A stretch of DNA of 64,000 nt from Microvirga makkahensis (GCF_009830105.1 NZ_WURB01000002.1:1-64000); one strand, 5' to 3'; counted from the stretch's first letter, positions 46,848 through 56,517 are shown. Program-made: numbers and translations. Notes: a model not told the origin generated them from the sequence alone.

Positions 46848-48686
46848 TCATGGGGCAGCCGGTTCGGACACGACATCCTCGGTGCCATACAAGCTGCGGA
46901 GTGCGGCTTCGGGATCCTGACTGGCCATGGCCGCAGTGAGGTCCTCGACGGACGGAAGAGGCATGGCTTCGATCTCCGCTGCCGATATGGCGACTGAGCC
47001 ACTGATGCAGCGCATCACGCGGTCGGCTATATCGGTGGCAAAGAAGGCTGCAAGTGTTTGGAGCGGCACCTTCGCGCCGGTTCGGGGTTTGACCATGTTG
47101 AGGTGGTTTTCAACCGCCACGGCGCCATGAGCCCTGAGGAAGCTCTCCGGCAGGACTGCTCCGACAAGCCTTCGAGCCTGTTCCTTCGCAGTTGTCCTCT
47201 TGAGCAGCAGACAGGGATCGGTGACGAGACCGGCAGTCTTGCCCGGCTCAGGCTCGTAGAAGCTCTTGTCCGCCCGCTGCTCGTATGATGGGCAAAACCG
47301 CCCGGCTCTGCCCACAGCTTCCGCCCACATGACGGGAATGCGGCCGGCGCCTGCGATGCTGTGCAACCGGCCAGCCTTCTTAGCGCGGTCCCAGACCAGT
47401 GGCCCGGTGCTGACCGAGTAGCCCCAGTCCGCGAGCCGGGTCGGCATGGCACGCATGGACGATACCAGGCGAACATTCTCGGGTGACCGGGCAATCAACC
47501 ACGGGTCTGTGGGGGAGGTGGGCAGTTGCATCGTGCCGGCATCCGAAATCTGTAAGCCGTCGGGCATCACCTGCACGATCGAACAGGCCGTCGTTCTCCC
47601 GGGAGCGCCTCGAACGAAGATGGAGAGCGCCACCTCCTGGAGGACGTCCGGGAAGACGTCCCGGCGGCTTTCCACGAGGTCGATAGCGACCGGCGGCGCC
47701 AACTCTGCCACTGTCCTACGGAGCGCTTTGAAGTACTGACCCCCGAGATAAGAGGTTGGCGTTACAAGAGCGATGATCCCGCCGTTCGGCTTTGCCAGGT
47801 GAGCCCCCAAATCCATGAACATCCCGTAGACGTTCGGGTGTCCGTGGAGGCTCCGGCCGAAGAGGCGCCTGAACTCAGGGGTGTCCTTGACCTTGCCAAA
47901 GGGTGGGTTCTCATTGACCAGGTCGTAAGTGCCCGCATGATCCGACCAGTCCTCCAGAAGGCTGTTGCGGCACTCTGTGATGCGGGCCAAGCGTTTTCCC
48001 GATGCGATCACCTGCGGGAGAAGGCAGGCCTCGACTGCAAGCTGCGACAGCCAGCATGCGAACGGATCGCTGTCCCATCCACGCAACCGGGCTCCAATCG
48101 AGGCGATGACGATTGCCGGATCGGCATCATTCATGGCAGCGATCATGCGCCTGGCGTCCTCGACGAGGAACTGGCCGCCTCCGCAGGCCGGAGAGATGAC
48201 CTTGCCGCGGAGCCAGTCCATCCCGGCCGCTGAGACCCGGTCCGCTAGATGCTGCACGAGCGGGACAGGAGTGTAGAAGATCCCGTTGCTCGAACGATGC
48301 TGCTTCGGCAGCAGCCGGGTATAGAGCTGCCCGAGACGCGCAACGGCGTCGTCGAGCCGCAGCTTCGCCAACTCCGCTCCGAATGCGCGGGCCCCCTCCT
48401 GAGCATCCTCGCTGATGCCGCAGTCGACCGGAGTCTTGGCCGGCCGGATCGTTGCGGATGGAAGGGAATATTTCAGCAGAAGGGCATCCCACCATCCGAC
48501 GGCCGCCGCATGGGCAGCACCGCGTGCGGCCTCGACAGTGGCTTCACCCGTGGTGAGCCTGAGGCGTTTGAAATCGAAGTTCAGATCACTTGCGGGATGA
48601 CCGGCAGAGAAGCCTTGAGGGTGGACGCATGTGATGTCGAGGGTAGGTCCGGCGTTGACGATGACGTTGGTGGCTAGGCTCGGCAT
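46848..48686 (-). CDS. N6-adenine DNA methyltransferase (orphan)
   Basis: 612 residues from the ATG at 48686 (AAGG upstream); the frame runs to 48821 but would overlap the next gene. SNGIFYTPVPLVQHLADRV introduces the methylase fold, SPACGGGQFLVEDARRM is motif I (SAM binding) and VNENPPFGKV is motif IV (NPPF). VYGMFMDLGAHLAKPNGGIIALVTPTSYL follows as in Eco57I/HsdM-type enzymes. The C-terminal half should recognise DNA. No restriction or specificity subunit is adjacent. It is preceded on the same strand by a peptidase-like gene, 103 bases away. Confidence 0.8.
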   Translation of the reverse strand: MPSLATNVIVNAGPTLDITCVHPQGFSAGHPASDLNFDFKRLRLTTGEATVEAARGAAHAAAVGWWDALLLKYSLPSATIRPAKTPVDCGISEDAQEGARAFGAELAKLRLDDAVARLGQLYTRLLPKQHRSSNGIFYTPVPLVQHLADRVSAAGMDWLRGKVISPACGGGQFLVEDARRMIAAMNDADPAIVIASIGARLRGWDSDPFACWLSQLAVEACLLPQVIASGKRLARITECRNSLLEDWSDHAGTYDLVNENPPFGKVKDTPEFRRLFGRSLHGHPNVYGMFMDLGAHLAKPNGGIIALVTPTSYLGGQYFKALRRTVAELAPPVAIDLVESRRDVFPDVLQEVALSIFVRGAPGRTTACSIVQVMPDGLQISDAGTMQLPTSPTDPWLIARSPENVRLVSSMRAMPTRLADWGYSVSTGPLVWDRAKKAGRLHSIAGAGRIPVMWAEAVGRAGRFCPSYEQRADKSFYEPEPGKTAGLVTDPCLLLKRTTAKEQARRLVGAVLPESFLRAHGAVAVENHLNMVKPRTGAKVPLQTLAAFFATDIADRVMRCISGSVAISAAEIEAMPLPSVEDLTAAMASQDPEAALRSLYGTEDVVSEPAAP

Positions 48687-48789
48687 GAGAATGACCTTGT
48701 GCTGTGCCCGCAGGGCACTCGATGGGGTTTGGCTGTGAGGCTTGGAAAAGGCCGGCTGGAGTTCAGGAGACCGGGCCAGCCAGGAGGGG

Positions 48790-49644
48790 TCACCTTGGGA
48801 ACCAGTAGGTGCTGCTGTCATCGGCGCGCTCGAGGCGGCTCAGATCCGGGTTTTCGGCAAAGGAAGAGAGATTGGAGTAGCTCTCCGGCCAGTCCCAATG
48901 ACGCATGGCAAGGCAGATGCCCGACGGCATCTCGACCCACAGATACATGTCGTCACGTGACACCGAGGCGTTCAGCCGCTTGGCGAGGCGAGCGAATGCC
49001 ACCCGATAATTGGACACCTTGGTCTTCTGCGCGAGTCGTCCCGCTTGCAAATCAAGAACCTCTACGCGCGGGGGAACGCGGCCAGAGATCAGAAGGGCGC
49101 CTTTGACACGGGAGCGGCGGCACCGCGCGTCCTCGGCATCAATGACTTCGCCGTTGCTGAACGTGTCACAAACCGTGCAGCCGCTGAATGCAATCCAGTG
49201 GCCTGTCACCATCACGATGCCGGGGTGAGTCCGCATCGCACCGGTGCGACGCTCGAACCATGCGCGTAGAGTTGGATTGTCCTCGACGGTGTGCCAGTGG
49301 CTCGCATAGCCGAAGATCCGGAGGACCTGCTGGACATTGTGAGTGCTCGTGCCTTTGACGGCAGGGGCTCGCTCCCAAGCCGGCCAGTCACTGCCAAAGC
49401 GCACTGTCCGGAACACGTCGCGAACGCGAGAGAGAGGCTCGCGTGTGATGGCAGCTACTGCCGTAGGGCCGCAATAGGCGCGCGAGCGCATGTCATTGTT
49501 TACATCGCGCAGCGTGTGCCCAGCAACGCTCACGGACAGCGATGGCGCTGAACCATGGGCTGGATCAGAACTGGTTCTTGGAAGAGTGGTCCGTTCGGCC
49601 AGCCGGGAGCCAAGGTTGTTTTGCTGATCTTCGCAGGTAGGCAT
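48790..49644 (-). CDS. Cysteine-peptidase-like protein (C39/papain-type fold, tentative)
   Basis: 284 residues. A possible catalytic set stands out: Cys58 in AYCGPTAVAAI (CGPT is typical of C39-like and related papain folds), His149 in VTGHWIAF and Asp160 in TVCDTFSN. The first 45 residues look disordered. The C-terminal 80 residues (LAKRLNASVSRDDMYLWVEM) could be a separate domain. C39-like enzymes cleave after double-Gly; no such substrate gene is near. A host- or plasmid-maintenance role is a guess. Upstream DNA is AT-rich and may hold its promoter. Confidence 0.55.
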   Translation of the reverse strand: MPTCEDQQNNLGSRLAERTTLPRTSSDPAHGSAPSLSVSVAGHTLRDVNNDMRSRAYCGPTAVAAITREPLSRVRDVFRTVRFGSDWPAWERAPAVKGTSTHNVQQVLRIFGYASHWHTVEDNPTLRAWFERRTGAMRTHPGIVMVTGHWIAFSGCTVCDTFSNGEVIDAEDARCRRSRVKGALLISGRVPPRVEVLDLQAGRLAQKTKVSNYRVAFARLAKRLNASVSRDDMYLWVEMPSGICLAMRHWDWPESYSNLSSFAENPDLSRLERADDSSTYWFPR

Positions 49645-50329
49645 GAGTAGATGTCTCCATCACCGCGAGCAAAAACGCATCGCGTATGCCTATAGTAACA
49701 AATCAAAGAATCGCCTTTTGAGCGTGGAAACAACTAATTCTTTAATAAATACCTAAATATACTCAGGTAACCAGCGCCGGTATCTTGGAAAAGCTAAAAA
49801 TGCTTTTTGTTTCAATGGCAGATAATTTTTTCTGGTACCCTATTGTGCTTTGTGAATACTTTGAGCGAGGACTTGCCGAATTTGAGCCTGTTGTTGGCCT
49901 CCTGCGGTGACGAGCGCCAGGGCTTGATAGAGGCAGTTAAACGTGGCTCAAGTGCCTTAGGTCAGCCCCTCCCGCTGAAGCGCCGAGACGGATCAGCATC
50001 ATCGTCGCGTAGACCGTGAGACTTCCGCTCCTGAATGCTCGAGATCCACGGATGCGTAATCCATCTCCAGCAAACCGCGCTCGGGTGGACGGGCGTCACC
50101 AATGGTCTCGATCGGTGTCCGGCATCCTGCCCGCGGTGGACTGGGACACGCTGATGCTTAGGGCACAGGAGTGGATCGAGTCTCGCCTAAAGGCGAGTCA
50201 GCAGGGCCGATGACGGAACGCTGGATGTAAGTCGGGCTGAGCGCCAGACGGCGCCGCACACGCAGAACTGGCATGAGTTGCAGACGCAGTGATGGCACTC
50301 AAGTGGGAGTGGGGCAGGGGGCTTCTTCA
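49645..50329. other. Intergenic stretch with an AT-rich patch
   Basis: About 685 bases. Positions 49680-49830 are markedly AT-rich compared with the surroundings, in front of the peptidase-like gene. A plus frame at 50016-50213 (ending EWIESRLKASQQ) is protein-like at its end but unsupported. Confidence 0.4.
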
Positions 50330-51064
50330 TTACGCGTCTGTCGGCAATGGAAGCCACTCACTAAGGCTGTAGTCGAAGTAGCGCGTCACGGATTGGCCAC
50401 TCCATTCGTACTGAAGATGACGCTCTTGGCGCGGGATCCCAACCACGTCCGGCCAGAAAGCAACCACGCAGTGGCCTTGCTGATATCGCACGCTTCGATA
50501 AAGCAAACCATTGCTTTGCTGCTCGCGTAGGGAGCGGGCAAGGGCTTGGCTGGCTCCATAAGATCTTGGATCCATTACCGCAGCACGGTGCGCCTGCGGC
50601 AAGAGGGTTTCAACGTCATGAAAGCTGCTTGAGATGGTGCCGACCAGCACCCTCATGTCTTCTCGTCGTGGCGGATCATTTGCATCCCGTGCAAACGCTG
50701 CGAAGTGATGCACCGTCTCGGCGATTGCCGTCTGAAGGCTGTCTGCTGCGTAATACACCCCATACGTACCATCGGAGAAGCGCGAACCCTTTGGGTTCAC
50801 ATGGGTGAAGGACGCCATCACCCATGAGGCATTGACGCCACTGATGCGCCGCTCCGGTGGCACCAGGCTGATCTGACCAACCTGATCCCGCACGCGAGGA
50901 TTCGTGAGCTCCTCGAGTTCGATCAGTGCCTCCCATACTGCGGGATTGGGCGAAACGCGCTCGAACAGATGGATTGGTGGAAAGCGCGAGGCAATGATGC
51001 GCCACGCCTGTGCCCAATCGACGTGGGCCTCGGCGATCTCAAGACCAGGGAGCACGGGCAGCAT
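50330..51064 (-). CDS. RES-domain toxin (NAD+ phosphorylase/glycohydrolase type)
   Basis: 244 residues from the ATG at 51064; a TTG at 51088 is the alternative. RES features: AWRIIASRFPPIHLFERVSPNPAVWEALIELEELTNPRVRDQVG, then ASFTHVNPKGSRFSDGTYGVYYAADSLQTAIAETVHHF and the C-terminal RYFDYSLSEWLPL. RES toxins destroy NAD+ and stop growth unless held by the Xre/ParS antitoxin. The gene overlaps the antitoxin stop by about 25 bases, so the two are translationally linked, antitoxin first. Confidence 0.88.
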   Translation of the reverse strand: MLPVLPGLEIAEAHVDWAQAWRIIASRFPPIHLFERVSPNPAVWEALIELEELTNPRVRDQVGQISLVPPERRISGVNASWVMASFTHVNPKGSRFSDGTYGVYYAADSLQTAIAETVHHFAAFARDANDPPRREDMRVLVGTISSSFHDVETLLPQAHRAAVMDPRSYGASQALARSLREQQSNGLLYRSVRYQQGHCVVAFWPDVVGIPRQERHLQYEWSGQSVTRYFDYSLSEWLPLPTDA

Positions 51065-51437
51065 CGATGTAGGTGCGGACGGCGGCAAGATCGGTCACAT
51101 CACCGGCGGCCATGCGCTCGAGCGGGGTCTGGCCTCCGAAGAAGGCATTCGGCCGCTTGACCCAGCTGTCTGCGAGATCAGGTTGCGAGTACACGATCTG
51201 AAGGGCCTTCCAGATACCAGCGATGTAGCCGATCCGGCGCAGTGTATCTTCGGGCAAGCGCCCGACCTTGCCTCTTTTCCACTCATAGAAGGTTCGTTCG
51301 GCAGGTGAGCCGAGAAGCCTACGAGCGATGGTGTTGTCGACACCCCAATGCTCCATGATGCTGAAGAAGCCCTCAAGCGCCAGCCGCTGTCTGTCAACGG
51401 GCATCCTCTCGGCAACAGCCTGAACAGCTCCGCTCAT
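51039..51437 (-). CDS. Xre/MbcA/ParS-type antitoxin
   Basis: 132 residues from the ATG at 51437 (GGGAGAG upstream). The N-terminal helix-turn-helix (ALEGFFSIMEHWGVDNTIARRLLGSPAERTFYEWKRGKVG) and C-terminal MbcA/ParS domain (RIGYIAGIWKALQIVY, then PNAFFGGQTPLERMAAGDVTDLAAVRTYIDAAR) are textbook. It neutralises the RES toxin and probably represses its own promoter, where two TAAACT direct repeats lie. Confidence 0.9.
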   Translation of the reverse strand: MSGAVQAVAERMPVDRQRLALEGFFSIMEHWGVDNTIARRLLGSPAERTFYEWKRGKVGRLPEDTLRRIGYIAGIWKALQIVYSQPDLADSWVKRPNAFFGGQTPLERMAAGDVTDLAAVRTYIDAARAPWS

Positions 51438-51460
51438 GCTACTCTCCCTGCAATACTGCA

Positions 51461-51478
51461 TAAACTAAGGTGTAAACT
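51461..51478. promoter_or_regulatory. Candidate antitoxin operator
   Basis: TAAACT at 51461-51466 and 51473-51478 (period 12), 24-41 bases before the antitoxin start and inside its presumed promoter. Confidence 0.4.
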
Positions 51479-51733
51479 GCAAGTCCGCAAGTACGTTCCA
51501 GTGCCTTGCGGAACTCGCTAAGTTGGATGCGGCCGAGAAATTTCTCAGGCTCGGATGATGAGCGACGGGGGGGGTAGGTTAGCTTGCTCCTGTTGCTAAG
51601 GTCTCTAAAACAAGCTGGTTTTGTCTGTTATAATGTTTCGCATAACAAAGATTATGGAACCTTAAGGTCGAAGCGTGAGGTGGCTTCAACTGTAAATTAG
51701 TACGTCGCGGCCACCTATGGAATGCGGTTGTTT

Positions 51734-51950
51734 TTAGGCTCCGTTGGCTCTCAGCGTGTTCCAGGGGGCCTCGCCGGACACATCGACGATCTCAACCCCA
51801 AGTCGCCGACGGACCAAGGATCGGCAGAACCCTGGCCTCGTCTTTACCCGTATTGAAGGCGCCATGCACCACCCTGGGCGGCACGAAAACGCCGGCCCCG
51901 GGGCCCAGGATCCGCTTTTCGCGCTCCACCCACGCCTCGACCGTTCCAGC
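51734..51950 (-). pseudogene. Cupin-domain protein, 3' remnant
   Basis: Read on the minus strand: GTVEAWVEREKRILGPGAGVFVPPRVVHGAFNTG, then EARVLPILGPS, a frameshift, and EIVDVSGEAPWNTLRA to a stop at 51734. This is the second half of a small cupin (PPRVVH holds a metal ligand). The upstream half is absent beyond 51950. Confidence 0.6.
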
Positions 51951-52290
51951 TAATGGTTAAAATCTAACACTTGGTACCCGACCCGCGATGCCCAACTCCA
52001 AGCCATAACGGAAGTTGGACGAACGGCAGCCTCATGCCACTTGCGGACGTTCCGGGGACATAAAGCGAATTTCGGAAAGTTGCCTTTACGGAACCTGAGT
52101 AGCCTTGTTGAGTAGGATGGTCCAATGGTGGACGGTTGAACCAGCCATCTCGCCAGTGATGCTTCTGAAAACTGCCTATTTTGCTACGCTCGGCGCTCTG
52201 ATATGTTCCGGGATAGCGTTTGTTCTCAGCTTTCCCAGCGCCAGCCCGTAACGTGAAGTATCGTGATTTCGGAGTTACAAGTGGATTAAA
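51951..52290. other. Intergenic stretch, no gene seen
   Basis: About 340 bases before the zinc-motif protein. The region from 51590 to 51700 and parts of this one are AT-richer than average. Nothing else identified. Confidence 0.4.
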
Positions 52291-53199
52291 ATGGGTGACT
52301 TTGAACGAACATTCGGAGCAGGGGCAGACGCTGTCTCGATTATTGAAGGGTTCTCACGCGCAGCCGCAAGGGAGCGCAGTAGCTCGCGGCAAACAGATAA
52401 AGCGTCCGCCAATCCAAGCCCCACCGGTAGACCGGAATTGGAGCAAGATACCTGCTCCAGATGTAACGGTGCCGGAATCCTACGCCACTATAAGCACATA
52501 GAGGGTGGTAGGTGCTTCTCTTGCAACGGAGCGGGGGTAATCCGGGTCGAAAAGCAGCGCAATTTCCAGCCTGCACCGTTGTATGTCACCTTACGGGAGG
52601 TCCAAGACCTCGCGCCGAAGCACGACTCCTTTGGCGACCTCACCAGGAGCTTCAGGAAGAACTACGCCGAGCTGACTTCCGGGTTTATGGGTCCCGATGA
52701 GTATTCAACACAGGTTAGCATAGGAGGCGTGGCAAAGGCATTCGATCCTTGCAAAGCGATTGAGCTTGCCCTGCGAATACCAAGAGCAGACCGGAAAACA
52801 ATACTCCGGATAGCGCTGTTTGCGGCGGAACGGGCGGCGGAAATAGCGAATGAACCCAGCTTCACTCAGGCAGTCTCAGACGTTCAGAAAAAAATCAACC
52901 TGCCGGACGATGGATCAATTATTCAGATGGGCCCTCTCGTGTCTGCAACCGACTCTCGTCCAGCGAGAGACGCTAAGAATTGTAGGGATGTTCTTATTAG
53001 AATGGCAAATAAGAAGGATGCCGTTGATCCGTATATCGTGTCACACTTCGCTTCTCTGACGATGGCGCAGGCCCGCTACGTCTTTCAAGCTATTGCACGA
53101 GCCCAAGGCATGGATGGGCAAGAGGCTTTTGTGGCAGAGAAAAAGCGGCAAGTTGACGACGTCATCGCTGTTTCCCCGCTTTCAGCAATGCGTAGTTAG
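52291..53199 (+). CDS. Uncharacterised protein with DnaJ-type zinc motifs
   Basis: 302 residues. Two CxxCxGxG-like motifs (CSRCNGAG at about 55 and CFSCNGAG at about 76) form a DnaJ-style zinc finger. The rest has no J-domain. The C-terminal 170 residues are helical (AIELALRIPRADRKTILRIALFAAERAAEIA, AQARYVFQAIARAQGM). Base composition is less GC-rich than core genes, which fits recent acquisition. Function unknown. Confidence 0.6.
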   Translation: MGDFERTFGAGADAVSIIEGFSRAAARERSSSRQTDKASANPSPTGRPELEQDTCSRCNGAGILRHYKHIEGGRCFSCNGAGVIRVEKQRNFQPAPLYVTLREVQDLAPKHDSFGDLTRSFRKNYAELTSGFMGPDEYSTQVSIGGVAKAFDPCKAIELALRIPRADRKTILRIALFAAERAAEIANEPSFTQAVSDVQKKINLPDDGSIIQMGPLVSATDSRPARDAKNCRDVLIRMANKKDAVDPYIVSHFASLTMAQARYVFQAIARAQGMDGQEAFVAEKKRQVDDVIAVSPLSAMRS

Positions 53200-53253
53200 A
53201 CCGCCACCGTCGTATGATTTCCGACAAGCCAACTCGGTCATTTGCCAGCTCTG

Positions 53254-53922
53254 TCAATTCGTCAGGCTGACAATCTGATTACCTGCGCTGTCGACACGCA
53301 TCTCAAGGGCACGGGACCTCGATAGGAGGTATGGGGTCGAGCTTCCAAGCACGAAGGGGTAAATGATGGGGTTTGAATCAAGACTCGCTACGGGAAGAGT
53401 GCGGTCAGCATATCTCAAGCATGCTTCGGCCAGCCATGCAGCAACTGACGATCCGTGCAGATCAATCGCCCTCTTACGGACTATCCGCTTGCCCTTGTCC
53501 ACTCGATCGATGGCGCCCCAATTGGCCTGAGACTGGAGAATCATGTTCGTCATACGACGAGCTCCCTCACGTTCCCCGTAGATCTCGGCCATCCGTCTGT
53601 GAACCTCCGCAGATGTGCAGTCGCCCTGTAGCGCTGTTAGCCTACCGACAATCTCGGCCACCTTCCCGAAGAAGGGATAGGTAGCGAGCGCCATGCCCCA
53701 TGTGAGGGCGGAGATGGAAGTTTCCGGCGCCTCTCGGTAGATTTGCACACCGCGATCTGCGAACTCGACCAAGTCCGGACGTGGTTCCAGCCACAGTCGA
53801 TTTAGCACTGTTCGGGTCTTTTTGGGGCTGGAACAAGAATTGCTCCCAAACACACGGTAACGCAGTACGTAGCAAGAACATGGGCTGGTAAATTGACGGA
53901 ACAGTCCCCGCAATGGCTGCAT
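53254..53922 (-). CDS. Uncharacterised protein
   Basis: 222 codons. Residues after about 45 read like a genuine protein: RPDLVEFADRGVQIYREAPETSISALTWGMALATYPFFGKVAEIVGRLTALQGD, EVHRRMAEIYGEREGARRMTNMILQSQANWGAIDRV, and a C-terminal strand pattern. The first 45 (CSCYVLRYRVFGSNSCSS) do not, so the true start may be the GTG or a later codon, or the 5' end may be rearranged. No family recognised. I considered and rejected BREX BrxA. Confidence 0.5.
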   Translation of the reverse strand: MQPLRGLFRQFTSPCSCYVLRYRVFGSNSCSSPKKTRTVLNRLWLEPRPDLVEFADRGVQIYREAPETSISALTWGMALATYPFFGKVAEIVGRLTALQGDCTSAEVHRRMAEIYGEREGARRMTNMILQSQANWGAIDRVDKGKRIVRKRAIDLHGSSVAAWLAEACLRYADRTLPVASLDSNPIIYPFVLGSSTPYLLSRSRALEMRVDSAGNQIVSLTN

Positions 53923-54433
53923 ACAGCTTGGATCTTGGTGCTTGAACCGTCAATCAGGGCCGAGCACCTAATGGGAGAGCATACTGCTCCCCGAAACGTC
54001 GTCCGTGAGGGAGCGCCACTATCAGGATTGGCTCGAGAAAGTGGGGACATGCAACAGGTTCAATTTGGTACCGGATTGGCGTGAGTAGCATCTTGCTTCA
54101 CGTTGAATGGGCAGTCCGGAAGCCTGATCGGAAAGGTTGCCGTTCCGTTTTATCTAATCGTGTCAATGGGAACAACTCTTGTTCTGATCCCTATGCGGAA
54201 GCGTGGAAACGTGGTGCGTCTTGGCAGGAGGCTATCGCCAGTATAGCCGTTCCCAAACGCTTCCGTTAGCCAGCGCTAATCGGGAGACGCGCTCCCTCTC
54301 CTCCCCATCGGAAGGTTTTAACGGCAGCCGTCACCGGGCAGGCCATTCGAATCCGGATTGCCAATTTCGGGTGAGTCGAACACCGCCGCGGGCCCGCTAT
54401 GTCTGTATTCGTGCGCCGGGACAATGGGAAGCG
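53923..54433. other. Intergenic stretch, no gene seen
   Basis: About 510 bases. Frames extending from the next gene (54203 onward) contain Ser/Arg-rich filler and no initiation signal. Confidence 0.4.
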
Positions 54434-54940
54434 ATGTATATACCAGAGAACGACCTACAGCGTAGGGTGGTCGCGGGGCTTCATGGAAAGCAGTTCCGTG
54501 ATATCTTTGGGACGATCGTGAGTGTCGATCCTTGGCCCGACTGGCGGACATACTTCAGGCCCGATTTCTACCTTCAGGACATCCCGGACATCGTGGCGAC
54601 GACGCGATCCACGATCTACGTGCTGGAACTCAAGAAGAAGGGCATCACCTGGAAAGCCCTCCAGCAGATGGACAGATACCTGAGAACCCACGCCGCCATC
54701 TTCCCGTCGTGCAAGAAGCGCGTTCGCGGCGTTCTGATAGGCCATCATCTGGCGAGAACGGCAGACAACCAAACGATCCAGGCAATCAGCGACGCCCACG
54801 GCCCGATCAGGATACTGACATACGCTCCCACAGATAACGGTCACGTCCAGTTGTCGGACATGGCTCCAATTTGGGTCAGCGGCACTTGGCGGAAGCCAAC
54901 CCGGAGGACGTGGCTACTCGCCAAGGAGACGCATGAGTGA
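54434..54940 (+). CDS. PD-(D/E)XK nuclease-like protein
   Basis: 168 residues from the ATG at 54434. RPDFYLQDIPDIVATTRSTIYVLELKKKGITWKALQQMDRYLR has the layout of a PD-(D/E)XK core (candidate Asp in PDIVAT or RPDF, ELK, and a helix with Gln and Tyr), as in NucS- or RecB-like nucleases. The end (IRILTYAPTDN) supplies a closing strand. Activity cannot be confirmed. The nearest partners are the uncharacterised 53254 gene on the other strand and a tyrosine recombinase downstream. Confidence 0.6.
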   Translation: MYIPENDLQRRVVAGLHGKQFRDIFGTIVSVDPWPDWRTYFRPDFYLQDIPDIVATTRSTIYVLELKKKGITWKALQQMDRYLRTHAAIFPSCKKRVRGVLIGHHLARTADNQTIQAISDAHGPIRILTYAPTDNGHVQLSDMAPIWVSGTWRKPTRRTWLLAKETHE

Positions 54941-55133
54941 ACGGGCTGGCTGTCGCGGGTTGGTAGGGGCAGCGCGGGTCTCTACCAGCGACACAGTTTA
55001 GAAATCGGACTTCGCTTTGGACCTGGGAGCTAATTTTGCGAACTAGGCCATCCAGCCTAGCTAGGCAGCTCTGCCTCTAAATTGTAATTTTGCTCATTCA
55101 ACTGGAATCGAGCAGTTTGCAGGGCCCATCACC

Positions 55134-55325
55134 ATGGCTGCGTCACAGAAAATAGATCATCAGCTCATACTTGATGGGCCGTATCGCGCCTCCCCAGGCG
55201 GCCTGTTGTCTGATGCGGGCAGAGACGAAATGTACAAGCGCTTCGCAGCTGGGGAAACGGATTCAGCAATTGCAAAGGCAATGGGCTTCTCCACTAAGTC
55301 GGTTGGCAATCGGCGTAGAATTTAG
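55134..55325 (+). CDS. Very small protein with helix-turn-helix-like end
   Basis: 63 residues. EMYKRFAAGETDSAIAKAMGFSTKSVGNRRRI resembles a recognition-helix hairpin of the kind found in small excisionases or mobile-element regulators. No ribosome binding site better than GGGC. It lies 254 bases before the integrase-like gene. Confidence 0.4.
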   Translation: MAASQKIDHQLILDGPYRASPGGLLSDAGRDEMYKRFAAGETDSAIAKAMGFSTKSVGNRRRI

Positions 55326-55578
55326 CTCGAGAAGGGTCGCTGAAGTGGCGGTAAGCTGCTGAGCCGGAGAGACCATGACAGTTTGGATGATCATTGGCCT
55401 TATTGTTGCCATTCGTTTTGTTGCTGCAGGCTGAAACCAGCAGGCAGGGCCACAACGGTACTGGTGTGGGTGCCCCTACCCGAGGCCAACGACGGTATAT
55501 CCGTCGCATGGCGCGAAAGAAGGGGATCAGCCCAGACGAAGCTTATGCTGTGGCAGGGTCCTTTCACAGGAGGATCTC

Positions 55579-56517
55579 ATGAGGACCAACCATCGGCTGG
55601 CCCAGCTGTGGCTCGATGCCCTTGCGACAGAACTCGGTGCCGCAGCCGGCACCATCGACACCTACACCGACGATCTCAACTGCTACCTTGTCTGGCTCGA
55701 GGAAAAGAGCCTTGGCCTAGACGAGGTCGGCCTGGAGCAGGTCCGGGACTACATCGCTGATCTCGATCAGCGCGGATATGCCGGATCGACCATCGCCCGA
55801 CGGATCACGGTCGTGCGCGGTCTGCACCGCTTCCTGATCGCCGAGGAACTTGGATCCCGCGACCCGACCTCCACCATGTCCGCCATGCGGCGGCCGAGGA
55901 AGCTTCCGTTCGTCCTCTCGGTTGCCGAGACCGAAGCTCTCCTGGAGAGTGCCCACAAGCTCGCGACGGATCCCTCGGTCGGTCTCTACCGCCAGGCCGG
56001 CTATGCCCGCCGCGCCGCCCTGTTCGAGACGCTCTATGCCTCGGGCATGCGCATCAGCGAGGCTCTGGCGCTTCCCTCCGATGCGGCGCCTGCTGGCACC
56101 CGCATGCTGCTGGTCCGCGGTAAGGGTGACAAACAGCGTCTGGTGCCGCTGCATGACCGGGCCAGCGAGGCCATCGCCCACTGGCAGAAGCTGGCCGCCG
56201 CTTATTCGGGCGGATCGCCCTCCCCTTGGCTGTTCCACTCGGTCCGAAACGGCACCAAGGCTTTGGCCCGGCAGGCCGCCCTGCTGGAGATCAAGGAGGC
56301 CGCTGTCGTGGCAGGACTTCCCAGCCCCGAGCGGGTGTCACCGCACGTGTTGCGGCATGCCTTTGCCACCCACATGCATTCAGGAGGCGTTGATCTGAGA
56401 GTGTTGCAAGAGCTTCTCGGCCATGCCGGCATCGAGACCACCCAGATCTACACCCATCTCGATACCTCCCGCCTGCACCAGATGGTGCGAGACCTCCATC
56501 CGTTGAATGAGGAGTAG
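55579..56517 (+). CDS. Tyrosine recombinase, XerC/D-like
   Basis: 312 residues. An N-terminal SAM-like DNA-binding domain (WLDALATELGAAAGTIDTYTDDLNCYLVWLEEK) precedes the catalytic domain. Arg158 (ASGMRISEAL), Lys near 178 (VRGKGDKQRLVPL), His256/Arg259 (HVLRHAFATH), His282 (LLGHAGIETTQ) and Tyr291 (IYTH) complete the active site. It could resolve plasmid multimers or integrate a mobile unit. AGGAGG precedes the ATG. Codon use is high-GC like the chromosome. Confidence 0.9.
   Translation: MRTNHRLAQLWLDALATELGAAAGTIDTYTDDLNCYLVWLEEKSLGLDEVGLEQVRDYIADLDQRGYAGSTIARRITVVRGLHRFLIAEELGSRDPTSTMSAMRRPRKLPFVLSVAETEALLESAHKLATDPSVGLYRQAGYARRAALFETLYASGMRISEALALPSDAAPAGTRMLLVRGKGDKQRLVPLHDRASEAIAHWQKLAAAYSGGSPSPWLFHSVRNGTKALARQAALLEIKEAAVVAGLPSPERVSPHVLRHAFATHMHSGGVDLRVLQELLGHAGIETTQIYTHLDTSRLHQMVRDLHPLNEE

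Noticed and set aside
53254..53922. BREX-type BrxA protein
   Set aside because: Helical pattern invited the comparison, but conserved BrxA residues and other BREX genes are missing.
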